Positions 26,354 to 37,071 of a DNA stretch of 64,000 nt are shown here, one piece after another. The position numbers were made by a program, and so were the translations under genes. The DNA is from Pelomyxa schiedti (lineage: Eukaryota > Evosea > Pelobiontida > Pelomyxidae), in assembly GCA_020536535.1 (NCBI GenBank), contig JAHLWZ010000455.1:120741-184740 (forward strand), given 5' to 3'. Each line of letters begins with the position of its first letter. Position 1 is the stretch's first letter. Under the pieces are notes generated by a model. The model was not told the DNA's origin. It made no database searches and saw only the letters and a program-made list of their open reading frames with translations.

Positions 26354-26598
26354 AAACCACCGTTGTCGATAACAATGGCAGGAGGAGACCGATGGTGCTG
26401 TGGGTGGTATCTGCGGTTGTAGTCCGTAGTAGTGACCGCGTCAAAACGGTTACGAGTAGGGAACCCAACGTCCAAAACGACCACACCACCTCCGCCCCCA
26501 CCCCCACCACCCGCGCCCCCGGCCCCAACCCCGGCGGTGGCTCCTCCTCCCCCTGACGACCCCCCGCTCGATGCTCCCCCTGGTGTCGCTGTGCGCAT
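24156..26598 (-). CDS. ARP5: Actin-related protein 5, INO80 chromatin-remodelling subunit
   Basis: Read on the minus strand, exons give in order: a Gly-rich N-terminus (MRTATPGGASSGG); AIVIDNG joined across an intron to GTYQCKAGFSVDSYPRC, the actin-fold nucleotide loop; a stretch around 25940-26150 ending HPVVVSEVPCN; LLFEVYGVPSVAYGVDALF; HVLPIVDGIW; LLQQFLCVKYPTLSHVMTN; a Lys/Glu/Arg coiled-coil insert near 25210-25290; RIRIPEIVFQ and GLVGVNQMGLAEAI; FITGGNTKFPCF-like sequence; and ARDAIVDAWRGGALLAS, then YQEEGPGCLRDSC. The charged insert and the Y-E-E-x-G end separate ARP5 from actin and other ARPs. In other eukaryotes ARP5 works with Ies6 in INO80 nucleosome sliding. The start is uncertain because an upstream exon is possible. 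The 3' intron near 24200 is about 42 nt. Confidence 0.85.
26316..26356. repeat. C28 then A13 homopolymer tract inside an ARP5 intron
   Basis: On the ARP5 coding strand this is a T-run followed by a G-run of about 28 within an 84-nt intron (26277-26360) that splits the DNG nucleotide-loop motif from GTYQCKAGF. Tract length may be imprecise because of sequencing. A G-run this long could form a quadruplex. Confidence 0.8.
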
Positions 26599-27220
26599 CA
26601 CCCCCCAACCTCGATTGTGGTACTGATGAATCGGATTCTCTCCAACTGAACAGGCTTCTGCGGGGAGGCAATGTGGGAGTGTCGGCACGTGGAAGTGGTA
26701 CGCATGCGCCACCGTCCCACTCTGGTGGAATCTGAGGAGATCATCTGATACTTGGGATCATTCAAGGAAAGGAGAGATGCTACAAATTTCTCGATAAGAA
26801 TCTTCAGGCAGAAAGGCTGAATTGTGTTTGTTTGGTATTGAAACAGTAGTGCGAAGCACCAACAGCACAAACAAAAGCTGGGTCTGTGTGATCAATGAAC
26901 TCATTGTTGTACTATTCCGTTCTCCCATCCACGTCAGTGGACATCAGCTCATCGCCGTCACCACCCTTCTTTGAAAGCACGTTGCTGCTCTCCCACAATT
27001 TAATCCACTTCAGCCCCCAACTTTCATTTTGTCAGGCATGTCCCATGACTCGAGACTGAGGACACTGCCAATTTGCCTGCAAGAAATGTGCCTTGGTGTA
27101 TGTTGTCAATCAAACGAAGAAGAAAACAAAAACCCACTCATCAACCAAAACTAGGAACAAAAACATACATAAGTTATTGAAGGCCAAGTAACACCAAATA
27201 AACCTAAGGTACCATGCAGA
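26599..27220. other. Divergent intergenic region between ARP5 and D123-like gene
   Basis: About 620 bases between two head-to-head genes. It probably carries both promoters and perhaps a first exon of either gene, since neither start is fully settled. I see no other gene. Confidence 0.4.
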
Positions 27221-28698
27221 GTGAATAATGGAGACACAGAAGAAGTGGTTTTCTATAACACAAGGGTAGCTACAGAGGCAGCATCCGCTGTGCAAATTGA
27301 TGACGGGTTCAATGTTGATGCTTGGGCTGGACCACTGGCTTCAGCTGGTTTGACTGCCAAAACGGGATTTGTAGAGCTTTCTGAACACCACGCCTTGTGC
27401 TTATTGAGGGCTTATGAGAGGTACCACGGAATTTGCAAGGTTGAAATGAAGTTGACCTGAATAAATTATTTAACATGAACAAGCCATTCACAATTTCTAA
27501 AGTTGTTTGTCGTAATTTAATACGCTTCAATCTCTACGTTTTCAATAACTAATTATGACCCCAAGCATCCTGGTGAGAAAGAAGACGCCCGTGACCTCAA
27601 ACAGTTGGCATCAATATTGACACATGGGATACAGTCAATTTCCCGCAGTGGTGTATTTGTAAGACTAGGCTCGCGGTCTCCTAAGGATGCTGCAATGCAA
27701 TCACAAAAGATGCGTGATCTTTTGGGAGAATATCTTGCACTTGGCTCGCATTCCGTTCCATGTCTTCATGGTATAGGTGAGGGTGTCAGTTCCGCAGCAA
27801 GGCAAAATTTCGAATTCTACGCATACTTTGCTGCTCAGATAGCTTCACTGAGGTGCACGAATGGCGGTCAGGCCGTGGAGCTTTTAGCAAAGAGCACCCG
27901 AGTGTACGAAGATTTGGGAAGAGAACTAAAGTGCTCTGCAATCCATACATGGGGAGTGAAGGTTTTGCAACACAGTACCAACTTGTCATTCACTCGATCA
28001 TCTCAACAGATTGCATTAAGAGAGTGGAACTCTATGCCAATCTCATATGAATTCCGAGGATTTGTTTGTCGTAAAAGACTCTGTGCCCTGTCTCAGTACT
28101 TTGATATGATTTATTTCCCCCCCGTGGCTCAAAACAAGGACGCTATTGCTCAGCGAATTCAACTTTTCTTCAACAACATTCTATTGCCTTTACTACCATT
28201 CGATGATGGTGTTGTTGATTTCCTTGCTGACCCAGATAGACCAGAAGTGTGTGTTATTGAGATGAATCCCTTTACTCGCTTCACGAGTGCTTGCATGTTC
28301 AACTGGAAGACCGATATAGACATTCTAGAAGGTTTTCTTTCTCATTCATCCTTTCTCGCTTGCTTTTCTTTCTCATCGGAAATAACCAGGGAGGCAGCCA
28401 TTTGAAATTCGTGTAGTTAAAGCACCCCTTCCAGTGGATAGAGAGCGAGAATCAGACAGCACCACAGGAAGATTGGAGTGGCTTTCTACTACGGCAATGG
28501 TGGCTGATCAGGATCTGCTGGCAGAGCATGGTGACATTCTAAAAATGGCTGCTGAGGTGGTTACAGACCCATTCGAAAGGTTGGCAATCTTGAACTACCT
28601 TACTTTCTTCTTACTTATGAATTAAGAATCAACAATTGCGTGAGTTATGCCTTGAAGCACAGAATGTACCGCCACCTAACTTGACCACTTTCGAGTGA
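27221..28698 (+). CDS. Cdc123/D123-family ATP-grasp-like protein
   Basis: Exons give FNVDAWAGPLASAG then GFVELSEHHALCLLRAYE, a SGVFVRLGSRSPKDA motif, YEFRGFVCRKRLCALSQYFD, and VIEMNPFTRFTSACMFNW, ending in a short Glu- and Pro-rich tail (NVPPPNLTTFE). These correspond to the D123 landmarks: the W-x-P/F region, the F-V-R-L-S-x-x-S-P-K-D loop, E-F-R-x-F-V, and the I-D-x-N-P-F-x-x-x-T-x-x-x-x-W block that binds ATP-Mg. Cdc123 in other eukaryotes assembles the eIF2 complex. This protein may be the orthologue or a paralogue, since I see E-M-N in place of D-F-N. The start is unresolved: the frame is open to 27221 without a clear ATG. The final intron (about 70 nt) is inferred from the coding quality of the last exon. 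Confidence 0.7.
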
Positions 28699-28754
28699 AG
28701 ATAGTAATGGTTTTTTTGTTTAATTTGCAAATAAAAGCATTTTTTTCACCTGGA

Positions 28755-30711
28755 CTATGCCCAAGTGGCTCTTTTGAAATAAACGAAAGCAGAAACAAAC
28801 ACACCACCAGTATCCTGGTGTTCAATAACAATGTGACCTGAGTGTGCTGCAACCACACCGGAGGAGCAACAAGAAAGAACCAGAGTTGTTCCCTCTGCGA
28901 CTTTGCATTGAAACTGCTCGATGCGGTCTTCCTGTTCATCTCGTGAATAGGGGGCTGTTGTAAGGGAACTTAACCTGATGTGAGGCTTTTTCTCGGAAAT
29001 TGGGGTCTAGTTCTGGGTGCATATTGTCGGAGTTGTACTCGTGCAAGAACAGGTCGTTCTCAAACAAACCGGATTTCCTCCATAAAGGCCTGCTGAAGGG
29101 GGGTGGCTCTTTCCCCTCTTCAATGTATGACGAATTTAGAACTGCACACTCGGGATGGTTATGGCCGTGAACAATAAGCATAAGTGAAACCCCAAGTGAG
29201 GCAAATAAGGCCTTCAGCAAAGGCCCGAGTATCGGAAATGTTTCTGGGAACCTTGGGGTTCTGGCTTCTAAGAAGTCTGTCATGTAGTTGGATGGTACAC
29301 AGTTGTCAAATAGTTTGCGGTTGATGCTCAGTATTTCGCACACTTTATCAATAAACTCTTTTGGTGGTTGCTGGCATTTCAAAGTTCCTACAAAATCTGG
29401 GATTAGAACTCCCGACTTGCGAGAGTATAGAAAGAAAACGTCAGCAAGAACTCTCTGCAGAGGCAGTTCCAGGGATGAAAAACAGGATGCTAGAGAGCCG
29501 GCAAGCCACAGTTCTGAAAGTTGTTGTATTACACTGCTGTATCCTCCGTGTGTTACTGCATCCACTAAATGAACCCAACTGAACCGCAAGTCAGGTACGG
29601 CATGTGAAAAAAAGAGGCAAGTCGGCTTTCCTCCTGTCATTTCAAAATAGTTTAATAATAGCAGGCAGGAGGGCAATGAGCGCACGAAGTTCCGTACAGT
29701 TTCGAGGTCAGCCCCAATACCAAGGGCAGCATCAACCGTACCATTATCAGGGGTTCCAAATCCACTATACCCACTACCGCCTTTAAACATGAGGTGCTCG
29801 TGATTTCCCCGCAAGGCAAAGCAGAATCCGCCACGTTCCCGACCGCTTGTAGCACAAAGAATTCTCGCCACAATGGCAAGTACCGGCAGAGTCGCACATC
29901 CCCGGTCAATGTAGTCTCCAATAAAAACCAGAACACAGCCCTCAGCAACCGAAAAGTCCTCGTTCAAAATACCAATGTTGAGGAGGTTTGCCAATCCAGA
30001 GCAGAGCTCATGCACGCTCCCATGAACGTCACCAATTGAAGCTACTCTCAGATGGGTTCCAGTTCCACTATCCATGCTGTGAGATTGAAGTCTTCCCAAA
30101 GCCACACACTGAGCGAATTCCATATTTGAAGCAGTTACATTGTCGCCTAAAGGGGGAGGCAGCACAACGCTGATTGTGGGACGCGGTGCTTTTGTTGCCT
30201 CGAGAATCTCCTGCAGCTCGGCCGTCGTCATCTGCGATTTCTTGGCCGCCTTGGGTCCCCCTGGGCCCCCGCGAGATGCAGCGGCCGTGGGAATCGGAGG
30301 AGGAGGAGGCGGCGCACCAGGCACCGAGCACAGCGCCACAGGAGGCGGCGGAGGGGGCAGGGGCGAGGCAGAAAGTGGGGGCTGCGGCTGCGGTTGCGGC
30401 GGCGGCGGCGGCAGGGGGTCCGAGGACTCGGCGGGGCGCGGGGACAGATCCAGAAGGAAGCGGGGTGCCCAGGCTGCCTGGGTGGCTTTGGCGAGGAGGG
30501 CACACAGGGCCTCGCGGTCCGCCGGGGACGCGGCGCACGAGGGCTCGCGGCCGAGGGACCACGAGAAAGGGCTCCGAGGAGCGGAACAGCACGACGGAGG
30601 GGGAAGCCGAGTGGGATTGAAGGCTTCTGGCGTCGACGCTACGTGAGAGACCACGGTACGCAGAGCCCCCGAAATCACAACCCCGAGCTCAATCGGCCCG
30701 GGCCAACTCAT
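28755..30711 (-). CDS. PPP-like metallophosphatase with Pro-rich N-terminus
   Basis: Almost all of the protein is one exon starting MSWPGPIELGVV. A 43-nt intron near the end joins KASHQ to EDRIEQFQCKVAEG and a beta-rich tail ending ATWA at TAG 28755. The first 190 residues are Pro/Ser/Ala-rich with poly-Pro runs. The catalytic domain shows the PPP signature in order: SIGDVHGS (metal ligands), FIGDYIDRG, LRGNHEH, SHAVPDL, and a late MLIVHGHNH supplying the last His. Between them is an insert with LFFSHAVPDLRFSW. It resembles PPP-family or bacterial-type Ser/Thr phosphatases but is divergent in its second half. It lies 57 bases from the end of the convergent D123 gene. Target proteins cannot be predicted. 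Confidence 0.75.
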
Positions 30712-30969
30712 TGGTTGCTCTTTCTCCGAAACCAGGAGTTCTCAGACTGTCTTCCTCGAGGACATCTCTCTGGCATTTACATCACATGCTGAGGGTGGAA
30801 GGAGTAAGCGAGGTGGAGCGTATTGGGGGTACCCGGAGAAGAAAATTCCTGCGAATATCTGTTGGCAAAAACAAGGTCGAGGCAAATCAATCAAGTGTGG
30901 TGTTAGCCACTGCTGTGTCGTAGATCCGCGTGGGCAATAAAGAAATAACAATCAGGCAGAGAGTAATAA

Positions 30970-31546
30970 ATGAGCGTCGGGGTTCCGGTGAAAGTTCTTC
31001 ACGAGGCTGAGGGCCTCATTGTCACAGCCGAGCTGAGAACCGGCGAAATGTATCGTGGCAAATTGGTCGATAGCGAAGATAACATGTTCGTTTGTCTCTT
31101 TTTTTTATTTTTATTCTTTTGTTTTGCTGACTCGATTGTAGGAACTGCCACATGCAGGTGAGACTTCATGACTTTCCTATTCTACTGTCAAACTTTTTTT
31201 TTTCCCCCTCCCTTTTTGTCTTCTAACTTGAACCAAAAAATCCTCTAGGATGTCACATACACGGCACGTGATGGACGCGTGTCGCACCTTGATGCAATTT
31301 TCATCCGTGGCAGTAAATTACGTTTTCTGCTCTTGCCTGACATGCTTAAGAATGCTCCAATGTTCAAGCGCGCAGACCCAAAGACCAGCAGCGCGAGGGG
31401 CAAGGGCCTAGGCCTTGGAAGAGCACGCGGTGGCATTCGGGGAAGAGGAAGAGGTCTGCATCACCCGATCTCGGTTTTCTTTTAACCACTTCTTAGGAAG
31501 AAGAGGTTCAACAACTCCAGGCAACGCTCCACCCCATTCATCCTAA
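30970..31546 (+). CDS. SNRPD3: Spliceosomal Sm protein D3
   Basis: Spliced from four exons (30970-31085, 31142-31157, 31249-31453, 31497-31546), all in frame. The product starts [15 protein letters not shown] and contains Sm1 ([21 protein letters not shown]) and Sm2 ([19 protein letters not shown]), then an Arg/Gly tail ([16 protein letters not shown]), all as in SmD3. The protein forms part of the seven-member Sm ring on U1, U2, U4 and U5 snRNAs. The second exon is only 16 nt and encodes part of DNMNCHMQ. The Arg/Gly tail is the usual site of symmetric arginine dimethylation. Length about 128 residues, typical. The neighbouring gene on the opposite strand ends 75 bases downstream. Confidence 0.95.
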
Positions 31547-31620
31547 TCCAAACGGTTTTTTTTGTTTGGCAAGAAAATACCCCAAAGAGCCTTTTCAAAG
31601 ATTTTGGAATGAGCTTTATC

Positions 31621-33590
31621 TCAGGTCTTTTCCTTTTTAATTGGTTTTATGGGTTTTCTGGGTCTGGGTGCCTTGGTAGAAGCTGTTGCACTTTTCTTTG
31701 GTGGTCTTACCTCCGGTTCTTCGTCATCATCATCTTCTTCGTCGTCATCTTCTTCATCCTCATCATGGTCTTCACTTCCATCTTCATTTTCATCGCCATT
31801 ACCTTCGTCAGACCCATCTTCATCGTCATCCTCACTGTCACGGTCACTTTCCTCCCTCACTTCATCAGGAAGAAGATCATCAATGGCAGTGTCTAGCAGT
31901 TCCCACACATCATCAGCACTCTCCTTCTTTACCTTTGCCACAACAGGAGGTTCAGAGAAGAACAGTAATGTAGAGCACTGGTGCTTGATATATATCTTTT
32001 GTTGGTGAGTAATTTTCTCAAGTAAAGCATTGAACTTGTGGTGAAAATAACCTTGAGGGAGCTCTGGCGTCTCCCAAGTTCGAAAACGTGCAAGTATCTG
32101 TCCAATCCCGCAGCGGCAACAAAAGGGCATTCCTCAATGTTGGGATGACAGGCTATGGCTTTGACTGCTCCTGCAATGCCTTTAAAGCCTCCCATTAGCA
32201 GTCCGGTTCTGAGGTTTACCTGGGAATAAGAATTTAAGTATTTAGAATTACGGGTGTCCCGGCTTACCCTGAACATTTCCCCGATCGTGGAGCCAACAAA
32301 GGCTGATCTATTAGTGGAGTGAGAAGGTTGGTGTTGATTGGAGAAAAAAAAACTCACTTTCCATCTGGGTGGAGTTCAACAATTGTAATGGCATTTTCTG
32401 CAACAATTTTGCTCACTGTGGGTCTCTGTTTCCGGTAGACATTGTATACTCGGAACTGTTGTTTGTAAATATCTTCTAATAGATATTGTTTTGTATACAT
32501 GCTTATATGAGGTGCCTACAGCGATGTGCATGGGGTTCCTTGCAAATTGGAGATCCGCAATCCACACGCGAGGGGCCAAATGATTAATTGGTAAACCCTA
32601 ATAGGAATTACGAGAAGAGAAAAGAGTTCTGTACCAACATTCAGTGCTTCCCACAGGGGTTGTTTTGGAGAGTCCAAAGCATAAACTCTAAGATTGTTAT
32701 TGTTACCACCAGCTGCAATAACTGCTTGTAGAGTTCGTGTCTTTGGGGGTTCCGTTTTCACTGAAGGTGTAGTCGCTGAAGTAGTGGTTTGTATTCCCTC
32801 ATTCTCATCCTCAACCTTGACACGAATTTGCGTGCTAGTTGAAGGCCTGCTGGACTCCACAGTGGGAGTTGCTTTAGACTTTGTCATTTTCGTTTTCTTT
32901 GTGGGTGTTGTTGATGGACTCGATGATGGCGCATTACTGGGTGATGTGGTCTTCTTCCCTTTGGGGTCAGATGCCGTGGTAGTTGGATTTTGGTAAGGAG
33001 TCCTCGGTTTGGGAAGTGGGGATGGCCACATTGCTGTTCTCGCTCTGGACACTGGCCCTCTGATTTTGAAATGTCGTGCACATTTTGGTGGGTTTGCTGG
33101 GTTTGTGAGAGGGAATACTCTGACATCTCCAGTCTCACTCACAACAACAAAGTGATCAGGCCTACACCATTTTTTGTGTTTCAAATAAGAGATTGGCGAA
33201 AAAAAAAAAAAAAAAAAAAAAAAGTATTTGCAACCCACTCGGCCACTATTAATAAGGGCGACGAAGATACATACTTTGCAGGATGCACGCACAAGGAGAC
33301 AGCCTTGTTTGCGTAGATGCCAACCAACCGCGGGGGGGTGCTGGTCACCACGTCCACCACGAACACCTTGTTCTTCGTAGCCGCGATCACGAAGTGGTCC
33401 GCGCCGCCGGGCATCCAGCACATGCACTCAATTGGCACCCCTGGGGCTCCCAGTGGCGGGAGTGTCAGTATCACCTTGCCGTCGTCCGCGCTGATGACTG
33501 CACGTCGCGTCGTAAGGAAACAAAGAAAGTTGGCAAGTTCAAACAGAAACCCTTTATGAAGCCCGTGAGAGTCCCGACGACTACACGCAT
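31621..33590 (-). CDS. WDR74: WD-repeat ribosome-biogenesis factor WDR74/Nsa1
   Basis: Minus-strand exons give MRVVVGTLTGFIKG, spliced to VISADDGKVIL, then VFVVDVVTSTPP, a Lys/Ser/Thr-rich insert (about 32790-33000), VIAAGGNNNNLRVYAL, APRVWIADLQFARNP with HIAVGTSYKHQFRVY, AFVGSTIGEMFRVNLRTGLLMGGF, KGIAGAVKAIACHPNIEECP and AAGLDRYLHVFEL. The G-x-x-G-x-V-x-x-x-x-C-H-P and GLDRYLR pattern is specific to WDR74/Nsa1. A very acidic tract and a basic Lys/Pro tail end the protein. In yeast Nsa1 acts in pre-60S assembly with the AAA-ATPase Rix7 in the nucleolus. One intron holds an A25 run on the plus strand (33199-33223). The first exon is duplicated across the assembly gap. Confidence 0.85.
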
Positions 33591-33828
33591 GTCGTTTCGT
33601 AGGGTCGNNNNNNNNNNNNNNNNNNNNNNNNNNNNNNNNNNNNNNNNNNNNNNNNNNNNNNNNNNNNNNNNNNNNNNNNNNNNNNNNNNNNNNNNNNNNN
33701 NNNNNNNCGCGCTGATGACTGCACGTCGCGTCGTAAGGAAACAAAGAAAGTTGGCAAGTTCAAACAGAAACCCTTTATGAAGCCCGTGAGAGTCCCGACG
33801 ACTACACGCATGTCGTTTCGTAGGGTCG
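33487..33828. repeat. Assembly gap (100 N, 33608-33707) flanked by identical 121-nt copies
   Basis: Positions 33487-33607 and 33708-33828 are identical over 121 nt as far as I can compare them. Both begin CGCGCTGATGACTGCACG and end TTTCGTAGGGTCG. The most economical reading is that two contigs overlapped and the scaffolder inserted a standard 100-N gap instead of merging them. The true sequence would then lack one copy and the Ns. Confidence 0.9.
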
Positions 33829-34252
33829 GCCCGTGTTAATTAATTCGAATAGCGATGTGCAACTGCTCCAAGAGATTTCGCATGGAGGAGTGGCAGGGTT
33901 TGATTAGAAGGATACTTCAGGATAGCTTGGCAACGTGAGGGTTTATCCATGTGGGAGAGAATGCCCTCCCGACAAGCTTGGTCCATGAAGGAGTGCATCT
34001 GTTCCGCAAGGGAATCTGAAGGCTTCGAAGGAACCAGATGGTAGATTGATGACTTCGTCGGTCTTCGAAGGAAGTGACTTGAATTGGGAGAAAAACACTT
34101 GAATTGTGTTCTTCTTCTTGTTCCATAAAATCTTCCTGCGAATTAGGGACGAATAAAATGAAGAAAGTGCATGCCCGCAGAAACCATCAAAACAAAACTA
34201 AAAAAAAAAAAGCCGATCGTCGATCACACCCCCGTAGAACGAGTAACGAACA
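33829..34252. other. Intergenic region between WDR74 and kinase gene
   Basis: About 420 bases. It includes the near-repeat GACTTCGTCGGTCTTCGAAGG / GAAGGCTTCGAAGG and an A-run at 34200. I see no coding exon. Confidence 0.4.
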
Positions 34253-35890
34253 ATGAACACAAGTGGTAGGCACCAAGGAGATCTTCTCATTGACTGACTC
34301 TTATACAGCACCGCGTTTAATTTCCAAGCCCCGCCCGGATCTTCAAGCATTCGAACCCGATACGTATCCTGTGTATGAGTTGAACCCGGCAGCCAATACG
34401 ATACACATGTGCCCTTCTCCGCCGTCGAAATTGCGCCGTGTGCAGTCGCTCAAAACTCGGGACAACCCCTACCAAAGACCTCAGAAACTCTCGCCCACAA
34501 GCCCCAGTAATAGCTTGTGTTGCCTGCTCCCGGCTCCTACCAGGAATAACGCTAGTCCCCAGACTCCTCCTGTGGCACCGGAATCTCTGTACAGTGAAAT
34601 GACTCCGCCGCGGGCAACTAGGACGACTACAGCAGCCCCGGCTTCACCTCCGTCGACACCATTGGCGCCTACGAAAATGTCCTTGCAGCGCTCCCGTGTT
34701 AGGGCATTTATGCCTCCACCTTCATTTCCCCAGTTTAGTGTGGAGGACACCACTTCCGGCTCTCCCTTTTGGGCACGTGCATCTCTTTGCCACTCCACCC
34801 AGAGGCATTCGATTTTTATGTCTGGGGATAGAGTAGTCAAAATGACTCTGTATCCGTATGTTCTATAAGCACTGGTGGTCTTATAACAATTATTAGGCTA
34901 TACAACCGTCAGCTACTAGATGAAGCCGAGGTTATGTGTGCTCTTATTGGGCAACCTCATTGCGTGCAACTTTGTAACGTGTGGATGGAAGGAGAGCTCG
35001 TATGTCTGGAGGTAGACCATAAACTCCTCTTTTTTTTTTTTTTATTAACATGGCTTTTAGATGGAAGCTGGACTGAAAACCCTATACCAGATTATTCACG
35101 ATCAACCCAAGGCGATTTCTGATGACGAATTTTGGAATCATGCTATCGATATCGCCCTGGTATTAGCTTGCATCTTTTTTTTTTTTGCACTAAACCTCTC
35201 CAGGGGTTGCAAGAAATGAGTGACCGTGGAGTTCTCCACAAAGATGTGAAGCCCCATAATATAGTCGAATGCAAAGATGGATACCTCTTTTTTATTGATT
35301 TCGGTCAGTCATTAAGAGGTATCATTTATAGCGTTTCACTTTTTACTTATTTTTTTATGCAGTCCCTTTTTCCCTTCCAAGCCATGATGATATGGATTCT
35401 TATGGTGACGGAGCCTATCTGGCTCCTGAATTTGCCTCGAAGAAAGTAACCCCTGCGTGGGACGCATTCTCCTATGGGTATGTGTCGTATGGCATCATTA
35501 GATTAGTAATTTTGATTTCCAGGATGACGTGCTTAGAAATGATAGCTCGTGTAGATATGACAGCGAAAGGTCTTAGGGAGTTTCTGCTGAATGCCTCCTC
35601 TCCAGAAGTGTTTTTCTCGAAGGTAGCATATCACTCTTCCAGTCATCCCTGTTAACTTTTTTTTTTAGTTCCCACAAGCACAAACCCACTCACCAGAGGT
35701 TCTTGATTTCATCTGGAAGTTAACAAGACCAGACCCCTTGGAAAGAATGACAGTAGCTCAAGTCTTGTCGGACTGCAACTTGTCTGAGAGGATCCAAGCC
35801 AGAAAAGTTACCCAAATGCGAGCGACCGCCGGTAATTCAGCTGAACTGCATAGGAAGATTGAAGCTTGTGCCCGGTCTTGCTCAAGCTGA
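34253..35890 (+). CDS. Wee1/Myt1-like protein kinase
   Basis: A 13-nt first coding exon (MNTS plus 1 nt) joins through a 43-nt intron to APRLISKPRPD and a Pro/Ser/Thr-rich N-terminal region. The kinase domain begins near 34730 with FSVEDTTSGSPFWARA, a poor glycine loop, and DRVVKM giving the ATP-binding Lys. It continues with VMCALIGQPHCVQLCNVW, the catalytic loop VLHKDVKPHNIV (HKD for HRD, Asp and Asn kept), FIDFGQS as the DFG motif, and GDGAYLAPEF. The G-D-x-x-Y-L-A-P-E string and the regulatory-domain-first layout are those of Wee1/Myt1 kinases, which inhibit CDKs by phosphorylating Tyr and Thr near the ATP site. No membrane helix as in Myt1 is visible. Stop TGA at 35888. A different branch of the family remains possible. 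Confidence 0.7.
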
Positions 35891-36224
35891 ATTCATGCGG
35901 CCTTGTAAATTAGCCCCAACTATCTGTACTATACCTATCCCCTACAGAAAGGCTGAAAGTGTACTTATACACTCTCAACATAGCAACTCTCAACACCCCC
36001 ACCAAACTCCCTTGTGCTAATAGAACCCACTTTGGGAGGTTTTTTGAAACCCCAACAAGCTAAGCCAAAACATTGGGTATTACTTGTTTTCCGTGGAGTT
36101 GTGCCTTCATCGAGCCTGCAGCACGTGCACGACGAGACAGAGAGTATTTTCAGAGTGTAGCGCCAAAAAGCGGGTTTACCCGCAAGAGGATAGTTGTTGG
36201 GGATTGCTGATGGAAACACTGATG

Positions 36225-37071
36225 TTAGTATCGATTATCGACTGGAAATACTTGAAAGCACCACTTCACCACTTCCAAGCTTTCACTCTTGCATGCCTTC
36301 TGGTGGACCGATGGCCATCCATCATAGTTCCTGAAACTCTCACCCAAGTGAAAGGTGTTGAACAACCACTGGGCCAGCTCCAGGTGGCCATGAGACAATG
36401 CACCACAAAACGGACCAACAAACTCCCAAGGATCCCTGATGTTGAACCTCTCAACAACCCACTTTGCAACATCCATGTGCCCATTCTTGCGCACCCTCTT
36501 CAGAATTCCCACATCCCTCACGTGGTCTCCAATTCCACCATGAGAACCATCACCCACAATTCCGTTGCCGCCGCTGCAGCAGCTCCTCCACGTGAGACCA
36601 CCACCAGGCCACCTCCCGTCAACCAGAGTCTTGGCCATTTCGAGGTGTCCACCACCACACAACCCCCAAGGACCAAAATGACCTCCTTGTTGTTGTTTTT
36701 CCTGCTGCTGGTCCATCCATCAGCGACTGCGCCCACAATCCCGTTACACTTCGCCATCATCACGATGTTTCACCGTGTGTCTGTTAGTGATGAGCCAGTT
36801 GACACACGAGGTCGCGCCGGCCTCTGGGGCCGCGTCGATTGCGAGGTGGTGGGAGGCGCAAGAGGGACGAGGACACGAGGCCAACGAGGGGGAACACGCC
36901 CTCCCCCATCCGGAACATCACCGCGTGTTTGGTGTCCATCGCGCGAGACATGGACGCTGCGGGAGCGAGTGGGTGCGTTTGTGATTGTGGGACCAGCCAC
37001 GGCATCACCCACTCCCAGACGATCTTGGACAACCACACAACTCGCAGTTTTGATCGATGTTTGACTGTCAT
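36225..37071 (-). CDS. Ankyrin-like repeat protein, possibly degraded
   Basis: The best start is the Met at 37071, followed by LSKIVWEWVMPWL. The downstream part (36225-36716) carries ankyrin-like units of a form with G-H-L/M-x-[VML]-A-[KQ]-W: GGGHLEMAKTL, KNGHMDVAKWVVERF, SHGHLELAQWLF and SESLEVVKWCF, each with a preceding hydrophobic helix. The two pieces are in different frames and must be joined by an intron or by a frameshift that I could not settle. With only four clear units and broken frames, it may be a shortened or decaying copy. Ankyrin repeats bind proteins; no partner can be named. Confidence 0.5.

Noticed and set aside
27221-27239. A 19-nt intron that would connect ATG 27214 to the D123 frame
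   Set aside because: It fits the frame and GT-AG ends, but it is far shorter than other introns here, so I left the start unresolved.
30140-30792. Gly/Arg-rich plus-strand frames
   Set aside because: They are shadows of the Pro-rich N-terminus of the minus-strand phosphatase, which has clear metal-binding motifs.
33181-33811. Open frames running through the N gap
   Set aside because: They exist only because Ns do not read as stops. The coding part belongs to WDR74 exon 1.
34340-34365. TTCGAACCC string suggesting a tRNA T-loop
   Set aside because: It lies in the kinase coding exon and no acceptor stem or anticodon arm pairs around it.
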